Source of the DNA: Pseudomonadota bacterium
Lineage (GTDB): Bacteria > Pseudomonadota > Gammaproteobacteria > Steroidobacterales > Steroidobacteraceae
Direction: 5' to 3'
DNA: 37,198 bases
NCBI GenBank assembly: GCA_003242685.1
Contig: QGVD01000033.1
Span: 1 to 37,198 of the forward strand
The notes under the pieces: model-generated
Told to the model about the DNA's origin: nothing
What the model saw: only the letters and a program-made list of their open reading frames with translations
Databases searched by the model: none
Translations under genes and position numbers: made by a program
Shown: in pieces, positions 17,365 through 23,669 of the stretch
How positions within the stretch are numbered: the stretch's first letter is position 1
Layout of the letters: the number at the start of each line of letters is the position of its first letter

Positions 17365-18686
17365 GCGGCTGCCATCAGCGCTTCTATTTCGTCGGGGTCC
17401 TTCGGCACATCGGAGGTGAGCACTTCGGCGCCGTCACGCGTGACGACGACGTCGTCCTCGATGCGGATGCCGATGTTGCGGAAGCGGCGCGGCACCCCGC
17501 GCAGATGCGCGGGGATATAGATGCCCGGCTCGATCGTCAGCACCATGCCCGGCTCGAGGACGCGCCATTCGTCGCCTACTTTGTAGTCCCCTACGTCGTG
17601 AACGTCCATGCCCAGCCAGTGGCCGGTGCGATGCATGAAGAAGCGGCGGTAGGCACCCTCGCGCTCCAGGGCCGACACGCGTCCCTTGAGCAGACCCAGC
17701 TTCACGAGACCCTGGGTGATGACGCGCACCGCGGCATCGTGAGGCTCGTTCCAGTGATTGCCGGGTTTCACCTTCGCGATGGCCGCGAGGTTGGCCTCGA
17801 GTACGATCTCGTAGACGGCGCGCTGCTCGGGCGTGAAGCGGCCGTTCACGGGGAAGGTGCGCGTGATGTCCGAGGCGTAGCACTGGTACTCGCACCCGGC
17901 GTCGATGAGGAGCAGATCCCCGTCGCGCAGCACCTGGTCATTCTCGCGGTAGTGCAGGATGCAGGCGTTGGCACCTCCGCCCACGATCGGGTGATAGGCC
18001 GGATCGGCGTTGTGCCGGCGGAATTCGTGCACCAGCTCCGCCATCACCTCGTACTCGTGGACACCCGGCCGGCAGAAACGCATGGCGCGGATGTGGGCCT
18101 GCGCGGCGATGCGCGCGGCCTCGCGCATGAGCGCGAGCTCGGCACGCGACTTGTAGAGCCGCATGTCGTGCAGGATGTGGTCGAGCGCCACGAACTCGTG
18201 CGGCGGATGACGGCCGTGCTTCGCCTGCGCGCGGAGCTGATTGACCCAGCCGACCACCCGCTGATCGAACTCCGGGTGCACGCCCATGGCGTAGTAGACC
18301 GCCGTGCGGTTCTCCATCAGCCCGGGGAGGATCTCGTCGATGTCGGTGATCGGAAAGGCGTCGTCCGCGCCGTAGTCGCGCGTCGCGCCTTCGGGGCCCG
18401 CGCGCTTGCCGTCCCAGGTCTCACGCGCCGGGTCGCGCTCGCGCACGAAGAGCACGTACTCTGCCTGCTCGCGTCCGGGCACGAGGACGGCGACGGCCTC
18501 GGGCTCGGGAAAGCCCGTCAGGTAGAAGAAGTCGCTGTCCTGGCGATAGGGGTACTCGACGTCGCCGTTGCGATGGCGGATGGGTGCCGCCGGGACGATG
18601 GCGATCGCGTCGCGGCCCATGAGCCGCATGAGCTGGCGCCGCCGGCGCGCGAACTCCTCCTTCGGAATCGACCGGACTCTCCGCAT
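17361..18686 (-). CDS. pepP: Xaa-Pro aminopeptidase (aminopeptidase P)
   Basis: This 441-residue dimetal peptidase removes an N-terminal residue preceding proline. The C-terminal pita-bread domain carries the metal ligands: Asp in LLIDAGCEYQCYASDITRTFPV, His in HRTGHWLGMDVHDVG, Glu in TIEPGIY and Glu in IRIEDDVVVT. The N-terminal domain has the usual PYRQDSDFFYLTGFPEPEAV block. It starts three bases after the ygfB stop and overlaps ubiH. The order ygfB-pepP-ubiH-ubiI matches E. coli. Confidence 0.96.
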   Translation of the reverse strand: MRRVRSIPKEEFARRRRQLMRLMGRDAIAIVPAAPIRHRNGDVEYPYRQDSDFFYLTGFPEPEAVAVLVPGREQAEYVLFVRERDPARETWDGKRAGPEGATRDYGADDAFPITDIDEILPGLMENRTAVYYAMGVHPEFDQRVVGWVNQLRAQAKHGRHPPHEFVALDHILHDMRLYKSRAELALMREAARIAAQAHIRAMRFCRPGVHEYEVMAELVHEFRRHNADPAYHPIVGGGANACILHYRENDQVLRDGDLLLIDAGCEYQCYASDITRTFPVNGRFTPEQRAVYEIVLEANLAAIAKVKPGNHWNEPHDAAVRVITQGLVKLGLLKGRVSALEREGAYRRFFMHRTGHWLGMDVHDVGDYKVGDEWRVLEPGMVLTIEPGIYIPAHLRGVPRRFRNIGIRIEDDVVVTRDGAEVLTSDVPKDPDEIEALMAAA

Positions 18687-18689
18687 CTT

Positions 18690-19247
18690 CTAGTGGAGAG
18701 TGCCGGAGGAACGCTCGATGGGCTGGCGCAGCGGCTCGAGCTCTTCGAAGACGAGCTGCACGCCGACGCGCACGAACTCGACGAGCTCGGCATAGGCGCT
18801 CTCGTTCGATTCCTCGCTCGCGGTGCGGTCGACGCCGACGCGGCTGATCTCGGTGAGGTCGCGCACGATCTCGCCGACCTCGCCCGGGAGCTGCCGGGGA
18901 TCGGCCAGGGCGCTCGCGCCGAGACCATAGAGGAACCCTACGCACCATTCACCGAGCGCCGCCGCGCGCTCGGCGATCGGCTCGTCGTCCTCGGGGAGCA
19001 GGAGCTGGAACTCCATGTTGCGGCCCGCGAGCGCTTCGGCCGTCTCGCGGAAGATCTCCTCGAGGGTGGCCGTCGACTCGGGCTGCGCCTGCCCGTCCGG
19101 GAGGATCTCGTTCAGCCAGTCCTCGAAGCGATAGCCGACGGTCGCACAGAGCGCACCCGTGAGGGTCCCGTGCGCCTCGGCGGCGTTGGCCATGGAGTGC
19201 GCGTCGCGCAGCGCCTGGCTGAGTCTGGAATAAGTCGTCGCGTGCAT
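18690..19247 (-). CDS. ygfB: UPF0149 family protein YgfB
   Basis: This protein of about 185 residues belongs to the YgfB/YecA (UPF0149) family, marked by EAHGTLTGALCATV, a GEWCVGFLYGLG segment, and an acidic C-terminal half ending EFVRVGVQLVFEELEPLR. Members are small cytoplasmic helical proteins; Pseudomonas YgfB is reported as a regulator of ampDh3, but the general role is unclear. Two ATGs are possible, 19259 and 19247. A CATAAT -10 box (19263-19258) overlaps the first ATG, so I use 19247, which would then lie close to the 5' end of the mRNA. It heads the pepP-ubiH-ubiI-S9 operon. Confidence 0.9.
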   Translation of the reverse strand: MHATTYSRLSQALRDAHSMANAAEAHGTLTGALCATVGYRFEDWLNEILPDGQAQPESTATLEEIFRETAEALAGRNMEFQLLLPEDDEPIAERAAALGEWCVGFLYGLGASALADPRQLPGEVGEIVRDLTEISRVGVDRTASEESNESAYAELVEFVRVGVQLVFEELEPLRQPIERSSGTLH

Positions 19248-19257
19248 CCTCGTGCAC

Positions 19258-19263
19258 ATTATG
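19258..19263 (-). promoter_or_regulatory. -10 box for ygfB operon
   Basis: Minus-strand CATAAT sits ten bases before the ATG at 19247 and overlaps the alternative ATG at 19259. No convincing -35 is visible. It lies back to back with the zapA-side promoter at 19293-19322. Confidence 0.4.
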
Positions 19264-19292
19264 CCTGAAGCCGGATGCCCGCTCTTTTCTCG

Positions 19293-19322
19293 TTGACCCC
19301 GTGAGAAGCGGGGCTCTATAGT
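19293..19322 (+). promoter_or_regulatory. Sigma70-type promoter of the zapA-ssrS-ygfA cluster, leaderless
   Basis: TTGACC (19293-19298), an 18-base spacer, then TATAGT (19317-19322), one of the best promoters in the window. Only seven bases (TTTCGAC) separate the -10 from the ATG at 19330, so the mRNA should start at or next to the start codon. Confidence 0.75.
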
Positions 19323-19329
19323 TTTCGAC

Positions 19330-19563
19330 ATGAGCGACACAACAAGAACGCAGCTCGATCTCGAGCTCAGGCGCCTTGAACAACGCATCGAAGAGCTGGT
19401 CGCCACGGTGCAGCAGCTCAAGGAAGAGAACCGTGCGCTGCGGCAGCGGCACGAGGCGCTGGTCGGCGAGCGTGCCAGTCTCGTGCAGAAGAACGAGCAG
19501 GTCCGGGCGCGCGTCGAGGCGATGATCGGGCGGCTGAAGACCATGGAGCACGGCCCGTCGTGA
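19330..19563 (+). CDS. ZapB-like coiled-coil protein (TIGR02449 type)
   Basis: This 77-residue, highly charged protein is almost entirely heptad-like coiled coil (LELRRLEQRIEELVATVQQLKEENRALRQRHEAL...). It matches the small TIGR02449 family found just before zapA in many gammaproteobacteria and resembles ZapB in size and form. A cell-division role with ZapA is an inference from neighbourhood and coiled-coil form. The stop overlaps the zapA GTG by three bases (GTGA). It has no ribosome-binding site and lies seven bases after a -10 box. Confidence 0.85.
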   Translation: MSDTTRTQLDLELRRLEQRIEELVATVQQLKEENRALRQRHEALVGERASLVQKNEQVRARVEAMIGRLKTMEHGPS

Positions 19564-19877
19564 GCTCACAGGACCAGGCACGCGTCAGCGTGCGCATTCT
19601 GGAGAAGGAATACTTCGTCTCCTGCCCCTACGAAGAGCGCTCCGCGCTCCTCGATTCCGCCGAATATCTCAACGCCCGCATGCGTGAGATCCGCGACAGC
19701 GGCCGGGTCGTGGGTCACGACCGCATCGCGGTGATGGTCGCTCTCAATCTCGCGAACGAGCTGCTCAAGCTCAAGGAGCGCGAGGCGGCGCTCGATGCCG
19801 AAGTGAGCAGCCGGCTGCGCCGCATGCGCGAGCAGGTCGAGGCCACGCTCGAGCGCGGTCAGCAGCTCGAGCTGTGA
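19560..19877 (+). CDS. zapA: Cell division protein ZapA
   Basis: This 105-residue protein bundles FtsZ protofilaments at the division ring. The N-terminal part (VSVRILEKEYFVSCPYEERSALLDSAEYLNARMREIRDSGRVVGHDRIAVMVALNLANELL) is the ZapA globular domain, followed by a C-terminal coiled coil (LKEREAALDAEVSSRLRRMREQVEATL). It starts at a GTG overlapping the preceding stop. 6S RNA and ygfA follow, as in E. coli. Confidence 0.94.
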   Translation: MSSQDQARVSVRILEKEYFVSCPYEERSALLDSAEYLNARMREIRDSGRVVGHDRIAVMVALNLANELLKLKEREAALDAEVSSRLRRMREQVEATLERGQQLEL

Positions 19878-19932
19878 GCAGATAAGCAGAAATGCGGCCT
19901 CCCTCCGCGGGGCGCACTCGTGTAAAGTGAAG

Positions 19933-20130
19933 GTGCGTCGCCTGCGGTGTTCGACAAGCGGGCCGGGTTACCTCTCGACCCTAATTGAAACACCCATGGG
20001 ACACACGGGCTTGCCGGCAGAATTGTGCAGGTCCGCCATGAGCGGAAAGCCTTACCTGTCGCAGCCTGTCCCACTTGTTGCTCTGGCTCGAGAGCAACGG
20101 TTCGCACCGGCACATGCGGGTGGCGCATCC
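19933..20130 (+). ncRNA. ssrS: 6S RNA
   Basis: It lies between zapA and ygfA, the conserved gammaproteobacterial location. The ends pair: 19933-19946 (GTGCGTCGCCTGCG) with 20115-20128 (TGCGGGTGGCGCAT) form a 14-bp closing stem with G-U pairs. Inside are TGTTCGACAAGCGGGCC (close to the E. coli 6S 5' part) and GAAAGCCTTACCTGTCGCAG (close to its 3' part). The length of about 198 nt is normal. A TAAAGT at 19923-19928 is a likely -10. Known role: it binds sigma70 RNA polymerase by mimicking an open promoter. The 3' end overlaps the first codons of ygfA, so processing from a longer transcript is likely. Confidence 0.88.
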
Positions 20131-20728
20131 TGATTCCCCGCTCGCCGATGCCCGCAGGCAACTGCGGGCATCGCTGCGAGCCCGCCGAAGGGCGGTGCCT
20201 CCCGCGGAGCGCGCCCGCGCCGCGAAGCTGGTGGCCCGTCACGTCGACCGCCACGTCCGTCTCGCCCCCGGCCGGCGCATCGCCCTCTTCGCTTCCCTGC
20301 CCGAGGAGCTCGATACGCGACCGCTCATCGAGCTCGCGCGCTCGCGTGGCTGCGAGATCTATCTGCCGCGCATCGAGCCCCGTACGCGCCGCATGCGCTT
20401 CGTTCGTCTCGAAGGCGAAGTGCGGCCCAACAGGCTCGGCATTCTCGAGCCGCGCGGCGGCCGCACGATCGGCGCGCGCTGGCTCCACCTGGCGTTCGTG
20501 CCGCTCGTGGGCTTCGACTCGCGGGGCATGCGTCTCGGCATGGGCGGCGGCTACTACGACCGCGCGTTCGCCTTCCGGCATCTGCGCCGCGTGTGGCGCG
20601 GGCCGCGGCTGATCGGACTCGCGTACTCGTTTCAGCAGGTGCCGCGGCTCGCATCCGCTCCGCACGACGTGTGGCTGGATGCGGTCGTGACCGAAGAGGG
20701 GATCGTGACGTGCGCTACTGGCTCCTGA
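20114..20728 (+). CDS. ygfA: 5-formyltetrahydrofolate cyclo-ligase
   Basis: This enzyme converts 5-formyl-THF to 5,10-methenyl-THF using ATP, returning folate to the one-carbon pool. It has 204 residues from the ATG at 20114. Blocks: ARRQLRASLRARRRAVPP at the start, RIALFASLPEELDTRPLIELARSRGCEIYLPRI, and the signature VPLVGFDSRGMRLGMGGGYYDRAFA. The start codon falls inside the 3' arm of the 6S closing stem, so folding of 6S and translation of ygfA compete for the same bases. The stop overlaps the EVE gene by 19 bases. Confidence 0.93.
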   Translation: MRVAHPDSPLADARRQLRASLRARRRAVPPAERARAAKLVARHVDRHVRLAPGRRIALFASLPEELDTRPLIELARSRGCEIYLPRIEPRTRRMRFVRLEGEVRPNRLGILEPRGGRTIGARWLHLAFVPLVGFDSRGMRLGMGGGYYDRAFAFRHLRRVWRGPRLIGLAYSFQQVPRLASAPHDVWLDAVVTEEGIVTCATGS

Positions 20729-21183
20729 AGAGCGAACCTTCGACCTTCTCCATCGACGATCTCGCGGCCTCGCCGCACGCGACGACCTCATGGGACGGCG
20801 TGCGCAATTATCAGGCCCGCAACATGCTGCGCGACCAGATGAAGAAGGGCGATCTGGCCTTCTTCTATCACTCGAGCTGCGACGAACCGGGCATCGTCGG
20901 CATCGTCGAGGTCGTGAAGGAGGGTTATCCCGATCACACGGCCTTCGAGCGCGGCAGTCGCTACTACGATCCCGACAGCGATCCGGCCGCGCCGCGCTGG
21001 TACATGGTCGACGTGAAGTTGAAGCGGCGCCTCGCCCGCACGATCACGCTCGCGGAGCTGCGCCGCCACGCGAAGGAGCTCGCGGGACTCCCTCTTCTGC
21101 AGAAGGGCAATCGTCTCTCCGTGATGCCCGTCGATCCCTCGCACTGGAAGCTGATCCTCTCACTCGAGCACGCCGCGAGGTGA
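20710..21183 (+). CDS. EVE domain-containing protein
   Basis: This 157-residue protein is a single EVE domain (PUA/YTH-related fold thought to bind modified bases). It has the usual opening RYWLLKSEPSTFSIDDLAA, the block WDGVRNYQARNMLRDQMKKGDLAFFYHSSC, GIVGIVEVVKEGYPD, and the C-terminal LLQKGNRLSVMPVDPSHWKLIL. The start is a GTG at 20710 with GAGGGG nine bases upstream, overlapping ygfA. Human THYN1 is a distant relative. The natural ligand of these stand-alone bacterial proteins is not established. Confidence 0.92.
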   Translation: MRYWLLKSEPSTFSIDDLAASPHATTSWDGVRNYQARNMLRDQMKKGDLAFFYHSSCDEPGIVGIVEVVKEGYPDHTAFERGSRYYDPDSDPAAPRWYMVDVKLKRRLARTITLAELRRHAKELAGLPLLQKGNRLSVMPVDPSHWKLILSLEHAAR

Positions 21184-21211
21184 TGCACGTCCGGATGTCA
21201 AGGGTGATTGC

Positions 21212-21239
21212 TTGTAATTTCGTTTCGCGTGTATATACT
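21212..21239 (+). promoter_or_regulatory. Promoter of the micropeptide unit
   Basis: TTGTAA (21212-21217), a 16-base spacer, then TATACT (21234-21239), in a locally AT-rich patch after the EVE stop. The predicted start is near 21246, about 29 bases before the micropeptide ATG. Confidence 0.65.
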
Positions 21240-21274
21240 CCGACCTCGGACTAACCCGACAATGGAGAGCCAAC

Positions 21275-21325
21275 ATGGCCAAAGCGAAAAAGAAGGCCAA
21301 GAAGAAAGCCGCCAAGAAGAAGTAG
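21275..21325 (+). CDS. 16-residue Lys/Ala micropeptide
   Basis: The ORF encodes MAKAKKKAKKKAAKKK and then TAG: ten lysines, five alanines and the initiator Met. A GGAGAG ribosome site lies five bases before the ATG, a promoter is 36 bases upstream, and two perfect hairpins follow, the second ending in a T-containing tail. Seen: a complete small transcription unit. The sequence resembles the Lys/Ala tails of histone H1-like bacterial proteins (AlgP, HctB), but it is far shorter and I do not recognise it as a named gene. It might bind DNA, RNA or ribosomes by charge (inference), or the transcript may act as an RNA. A second ATG at 21262 opens a longer overlapping frame that lacks a ribosome site. 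Confidence 0.65.
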   Translation: MAKAKKKAKKKAAKKK

Positions 21326-21335
21326 GCCTTGAACT

Positions 21336-21368
21336 CGGTGAGCGCGGAACCGGCTTCCGCGCTCACCG
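21336..21368 (+). other. Perfect 14-bp hairpin in the micropeptide transcript
   Basis: CGGTGAGCGCGGAA (21336-21349) pairs fully with TTCCGCGCTCACCG (21355-21368) around a CCGGC loop. No T-run follows directly, so it is probably an RNA structural element and not the terminator itself. It begins 11 bases after the micropeptide stop codon. Confidence 0.8.
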
Positions 21369-21380
21369 AATCGAATCCCT

Positions 21381-21414
21381 GAAGATGCCCGCGCAAGCGG
21401 GCATCTTCGTTTCT
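21381..21414 (+). terminator. Intrinsic terminator after the micropeptide
   Basis: GAAGATGCCCGC (21381-21392) pairs perfectly with GCGGGCATCTTC (21397-21408) around a GCAA tetraloop, followed by GTTTCT. It separates the micropeptide unit from rpiA, whose start is 36 bases further on. Confidence 0.8.
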
Positions 21415-21449
21415 GCAGGAGTGAAACCGCCGCAGGAGGCGAGCCGCAG

Positions 21450-22100
21450 ATGGACACCAGCGAGCAGAAGCGCCGGGCCGCACAGGCAGCCCTCGCCTAC
21501 GTGAAGGACGACATGATCGTGGGCGTCGGCACCGGCTCGACCGTGAACTACTTCATAGATGCCCTCGCCGCGCGCGGACGCATCGCTGCGGCCGTCTCGA
21601 GCTCCGAGGCCTCGACCGCGCGCCTGCGCGCCGCCGGCATCGAGGTCCGCGACCTCAACGACGTCGATGCGCTGGAGCTCTACGTCGACGGCGCCGACGA
21701 GGCGACCCGTGACCGACGTCTCATCAAGGGCGGCGGCGGCGCGCTCACGCGCGAGAAGATCGTCGCCGACGCCTCGCGGCTCTTCGTCTGCATCGTCGAC
21801 GAGAGCAAGCTGGTCGAGACTCTCGGCCGCTTCCCTCTGCCCATCGAGGTGATCCCGATGGCGCGCTCGTCGGTGGCGCGCCGACTCTCCGCGCTCGGCG
21901 GCCGTCCCGTCTGGCGCCAGGGCTTCGTCACCGACAACGGCAATCACATCCTCGACGTGCACGGCCTCACGATCCCCGATCCGGTCGCGCTCGAGCGCGA
22001 GCTGAACCAGATTCCCGGCGTCGTCACGGTGGGTCTCTTCGCGCAGCGGCCGGCGGACGTGCTGCTCGTCGGCACGAACGACGGCGTGCGCACGATCTGA
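21450..22100 (+). CDS. rpiA: Ribose-5-phosphate isomerase A
   Basis: This 216-residue enzyme interconverts ribose 5-phosphate and ribulose 5-phosphate in the pentose phosphate pathway. Signatures: MIVGVGTGSTVNYFIDAL near 22-39, LYVDGADEATRDRRLIKGGGGALTREKIVA near 77-106 (active-site Asp and Lys), and GRFPLPIEVIPMA. A GGAGG ribosome site precedes the ATG. Rpe, its partner in this pathway, is encoded about 3.8 kb away. Confidence 0.97.
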   Translation: MDTSEQKRRAAQAALAYVKDDMIVGVGTGSTVNYFIDALAARGRIAAAVSSSEASTARLRAAGIEVRDLNDVDALELYVDGADEATRDRRLIKGGGGALTREKIVADASRLFVCIVDESKLVETLGRFPLPIEVIPMARSSVARRLSALGGRPVWRQGFVTDNGNHILDVHGLTIPDPVALERELNQIPGVVTVGLFAQRPADVLLVGTNDGVRTI

Positions 22101-22117
22101 AGACGCGCGTCACTCGG

Positions 22118-22153
22118 GTCGGCGCGAGACGTCATCCCGTCTCTCGCGCCGAC
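22118..22153 (+). other. Long GC hairpin after rpiA
   Basis: GTCGGCGCGAGACG (22118-22131) pairs with CGTCTCTCGCGCCGAC (22138-22153) with a two-base bulge. It lies in the 106-base gap between rpiA and the DUF2243 gene. No T-run follows, so it is not a classic intrinsic terminator; it could stabilise the rpiA mRNA 3' end or support factor-dependent termination. Confidence 0.6.
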
Positions 22154-22206
22154 GCGGGCACGAAGACTGCTCATGCGATGGCTCGCGACGCCGCGGAGCG
22201 TGTCTC

Positions 22207-23082
22207 GTGCCGCACTCAGCGACTGCATCACCCGGATCGAATGACTCGCTGCGACGCTTCGACAGCGCCTGCCTCCTGATCGGCTTCGCGCTCGGCGGCT
22301 TCTTCGACGGCATCCTCCTGCACCAGGTGCTGCAGTGGCATCACCTGCTGAGCGGACTCGACGGCGCCGCGTTCCGCGATCTGCGCGTGCAGATCCTCGC
22401 CGACGGTCTGTTTCACGCGCTGATGTACGTGATCTGCGTGCTGGGACTGTGGCTGCTCTGGCGCGCACATCGGACATCGACGGCGGTGCCGCGAGGACGG
22501 CGGTTGCTCGCGGGACTGCTGATCGGCTTCGGCGTGTGGCACGTGCTCGATGGCGTGCTGTCGCACTGGATCCTCGCGATCCATCGCATCCGGATGGATT
22601 CGGAAGTACCGCTCGTCTGGGACCTGCTGTGGTTCTTCGCTTTCGGAGCGGCTTTCGTCGCAGCCGGGCTCGCACTGCGACGCAGAAATGCGGGACGTGA
22701 TCACGTTCGCGGAGCGGGCCGAACGGCACTCTCGGTGCTCACGCTCACTGTGCTCGCTGCAGGCTTCGGAGCCTCGCTCCCGCCTGCCGGCGCGACGACG
22801 CTGATGGTGGTGATGCGGCCGGATGCGACGGCGAACGAGCTGCTCGACGGTCTCACACGGATCGGCGGCGGTATCGTGTGGGCCGACCCTTCGGGCGCGC
22901 TGTGGGCGGTCGACGTGCGCACCCCTCGCGACGCCGCACAACTCTACCGGCACGGCGCGCTGCTCGTGACCGACTCGCCTGTCGCGCTCGGCTGTCTCGC
23001 GTGGACGCGCGTCGCGGAGAACGTCCCGGAAAAGGAGAAGGCCCGCCGTGTGGCGGGCCTTCGTGTTTGGCTGGGGGACTAG
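22207..23082 (+). CDS. DUF2243 domain membrane protein
   Basis: This 291-residue integral membrane protein has about five hydrophobic helices (CLLIGFALGGFFDGILLHQVL; LADGLFHALMYVICVLGLWLLW; LLAGLLIGFGVWHVLDGVLSHWIL; DLLWFFAFGAAFVAAGLAL; ALSVLTLTVLAAGFGASL), with His residues in the first three that could hold a metal. The DUF2243 family has no assigned function. A separate soluble part (TLMVVMRPDATANELL...GCLAWTR) follows. The start is a GTG with GGAG eight bases upstream. The last ~15 codons (EKEKARRVAGLRVWLGD) are the reverse complement of the tRNA-Gln terminator and 3' end, so this tail is probably an accidental extension. Confidence 0.85.
   Translation: MPHSATASPGSNDSLRRFDSACLLIGFALGGFFDGILLHQVLQWHHLLSGLDGAAFRDLRVQILADGLFHALMYVICVLGLWLLWRAHRTSTAVPRGRRLLAGLLIGFGVWHVLDGVLSHWILAIHRIRMDSEVPLVWDLLWFFAFGAAFVAAGLALRRRNAGRDHVRGAGRTALSVLTLTVLAAGFGASLPPAGATTLMVVMRPDATANELLDGLTRIGGGIVWADPSGALWAVDVRTPRDAAQLYRHGALLVTDSPVALGCLAWTRVAENVPEKEKARRVAGLRVWLGD
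23028..23062 (-). terminator. Intrinsic terminator of tRNA-Gln, inside the opposing gene
   Basis: A perfect 11-bp stem GAAGGCCCGCC / GGCGGGCCTTC (23037-23047 with 23052-23062) with a four-base loop lies five bases after the tRNA CCA end and is followed on the minus strand by TCCTTTTCC. It overlaps the last codons of the DUF2243 gene on the plus strand. It may weakly serve both directions. Confidence 0.82.
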
Positions 23083-23141
23083 GATTCGAACCTAGGTTAA
23101 CGGAGTCAGAGTCCGCTGTCCTACCGCTAGACGATCCCCCA
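23068..23141 (-). tRNA. tRNA-Gln (anticodon CUG)
   Basis: The 74-base minus-strand sequence folds completely: acceptor TGGGGGA/TCCCCCA, D stem GTCT/GGAC, anticodon stem GCGGA/TCCGT around loop CTCTGAC (anticodon CTG), variable TAAC, T stem CTAGG/CCTAG around TTCGAAT, and an encoded GCCA 3' end. It decodes CAG. Confidence 0.97.
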
Positions 23142-23255
23142 AGAAGATCGTTTGCCGACGGGCGGTGGCGGTCCGCGCAGCGCCCGCCGAGTGCTCCCGA
23201 AATACTACCGTCCCAGTGCCGGCCCTTGCCAGATGCAGGGGCCGGCCGGGGAAGT

Positions 23256-23648
23256 TCAGCGCTTCGAGTACTGCGTGCCGCGGCGGGCCTTGCGGCGGCC
23301 GACCTTCTTGCGCTCGACCTCGCGCGCATCGCGCGTGACGAAGCCCGCAGCGCGCAGCGGCTTGCGCAGCGTCTCATCATACTGGATGAGCGCGCGCGTG
23401 ATGCCGTGACGGATCGCGCCGGCCTGCCCCGTGGTGCCGCCGCCGGAGACGCGGACCATCACGTCGAAGCGGTCCGCGAGCTGCACGGCTTCGAGCGGCT
23501 GACGGACGATCATGCGTCCGGTCTCGCGGCCGAAGAACTCCTCCAGCGGCCGGTCGTTCACCGTGATCTTGCCGGTGCCGGGCCGCAGGTACACCCGCGC
23601 CGTCGCGGTCTTGCGGCGGCCGGTGCCGTAATGCTGAATCAGTGCCAT
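23256..23648 (-). CDS. rpsI: 30S ribosomal protein S9
   Basis: S9 has 130 residues, the usual size. The opening YGTGRRKTATARVYLRPGTGKITVN and the basic C-terminal end ERKKVGRRKARRGTQYSKR are diagnostic; the tail reaches the ribosomal P site. It starts 21 bases after the rplM stop, in the universal rplM-rpsI operon. After it comes a hairpin of eight pairs near 23217-23250 without a T-run, then tRNA-Gln. Confidence 0.98.
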   Translation of the reverse strand: MALIQHYGTGRRKTATARVYLRPGTGKITVNDRPLEEFFGRETGRMIVRQPLEAVQLADRFDVMVRVSGGGTTGQAGAIRHGITRALIQYDETLRKPLRAAGFVTRDAREVERKKVGRRKARRGTQYSKR

Positions 23649-23669
23649 GAGCCTTACCTGAACCTCGAA

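Noticed and set aside
21208..21504. A 98-codon plus-strand frame that covers the micropeptide (including ATG 21262)
   Set aside because: It runs through both hairpins and into rpiA in another frame, has no ribosome site of its own, and its composition is random-looking. The 16-codon frame has the ribosome site at correct spacing.
22118..22153. Hairpin after rpiA as an intrinsic terminator
   Set aside because: No T-run follows on either strand, so it is listed only as a structural element.
23217..23250. Hairpin after rpsI (GCCGGCCC/GGGCCGGC) as a terminator
   Set aside because: Loop of 13 bases and no T-run on the minus strand; too weak to call.
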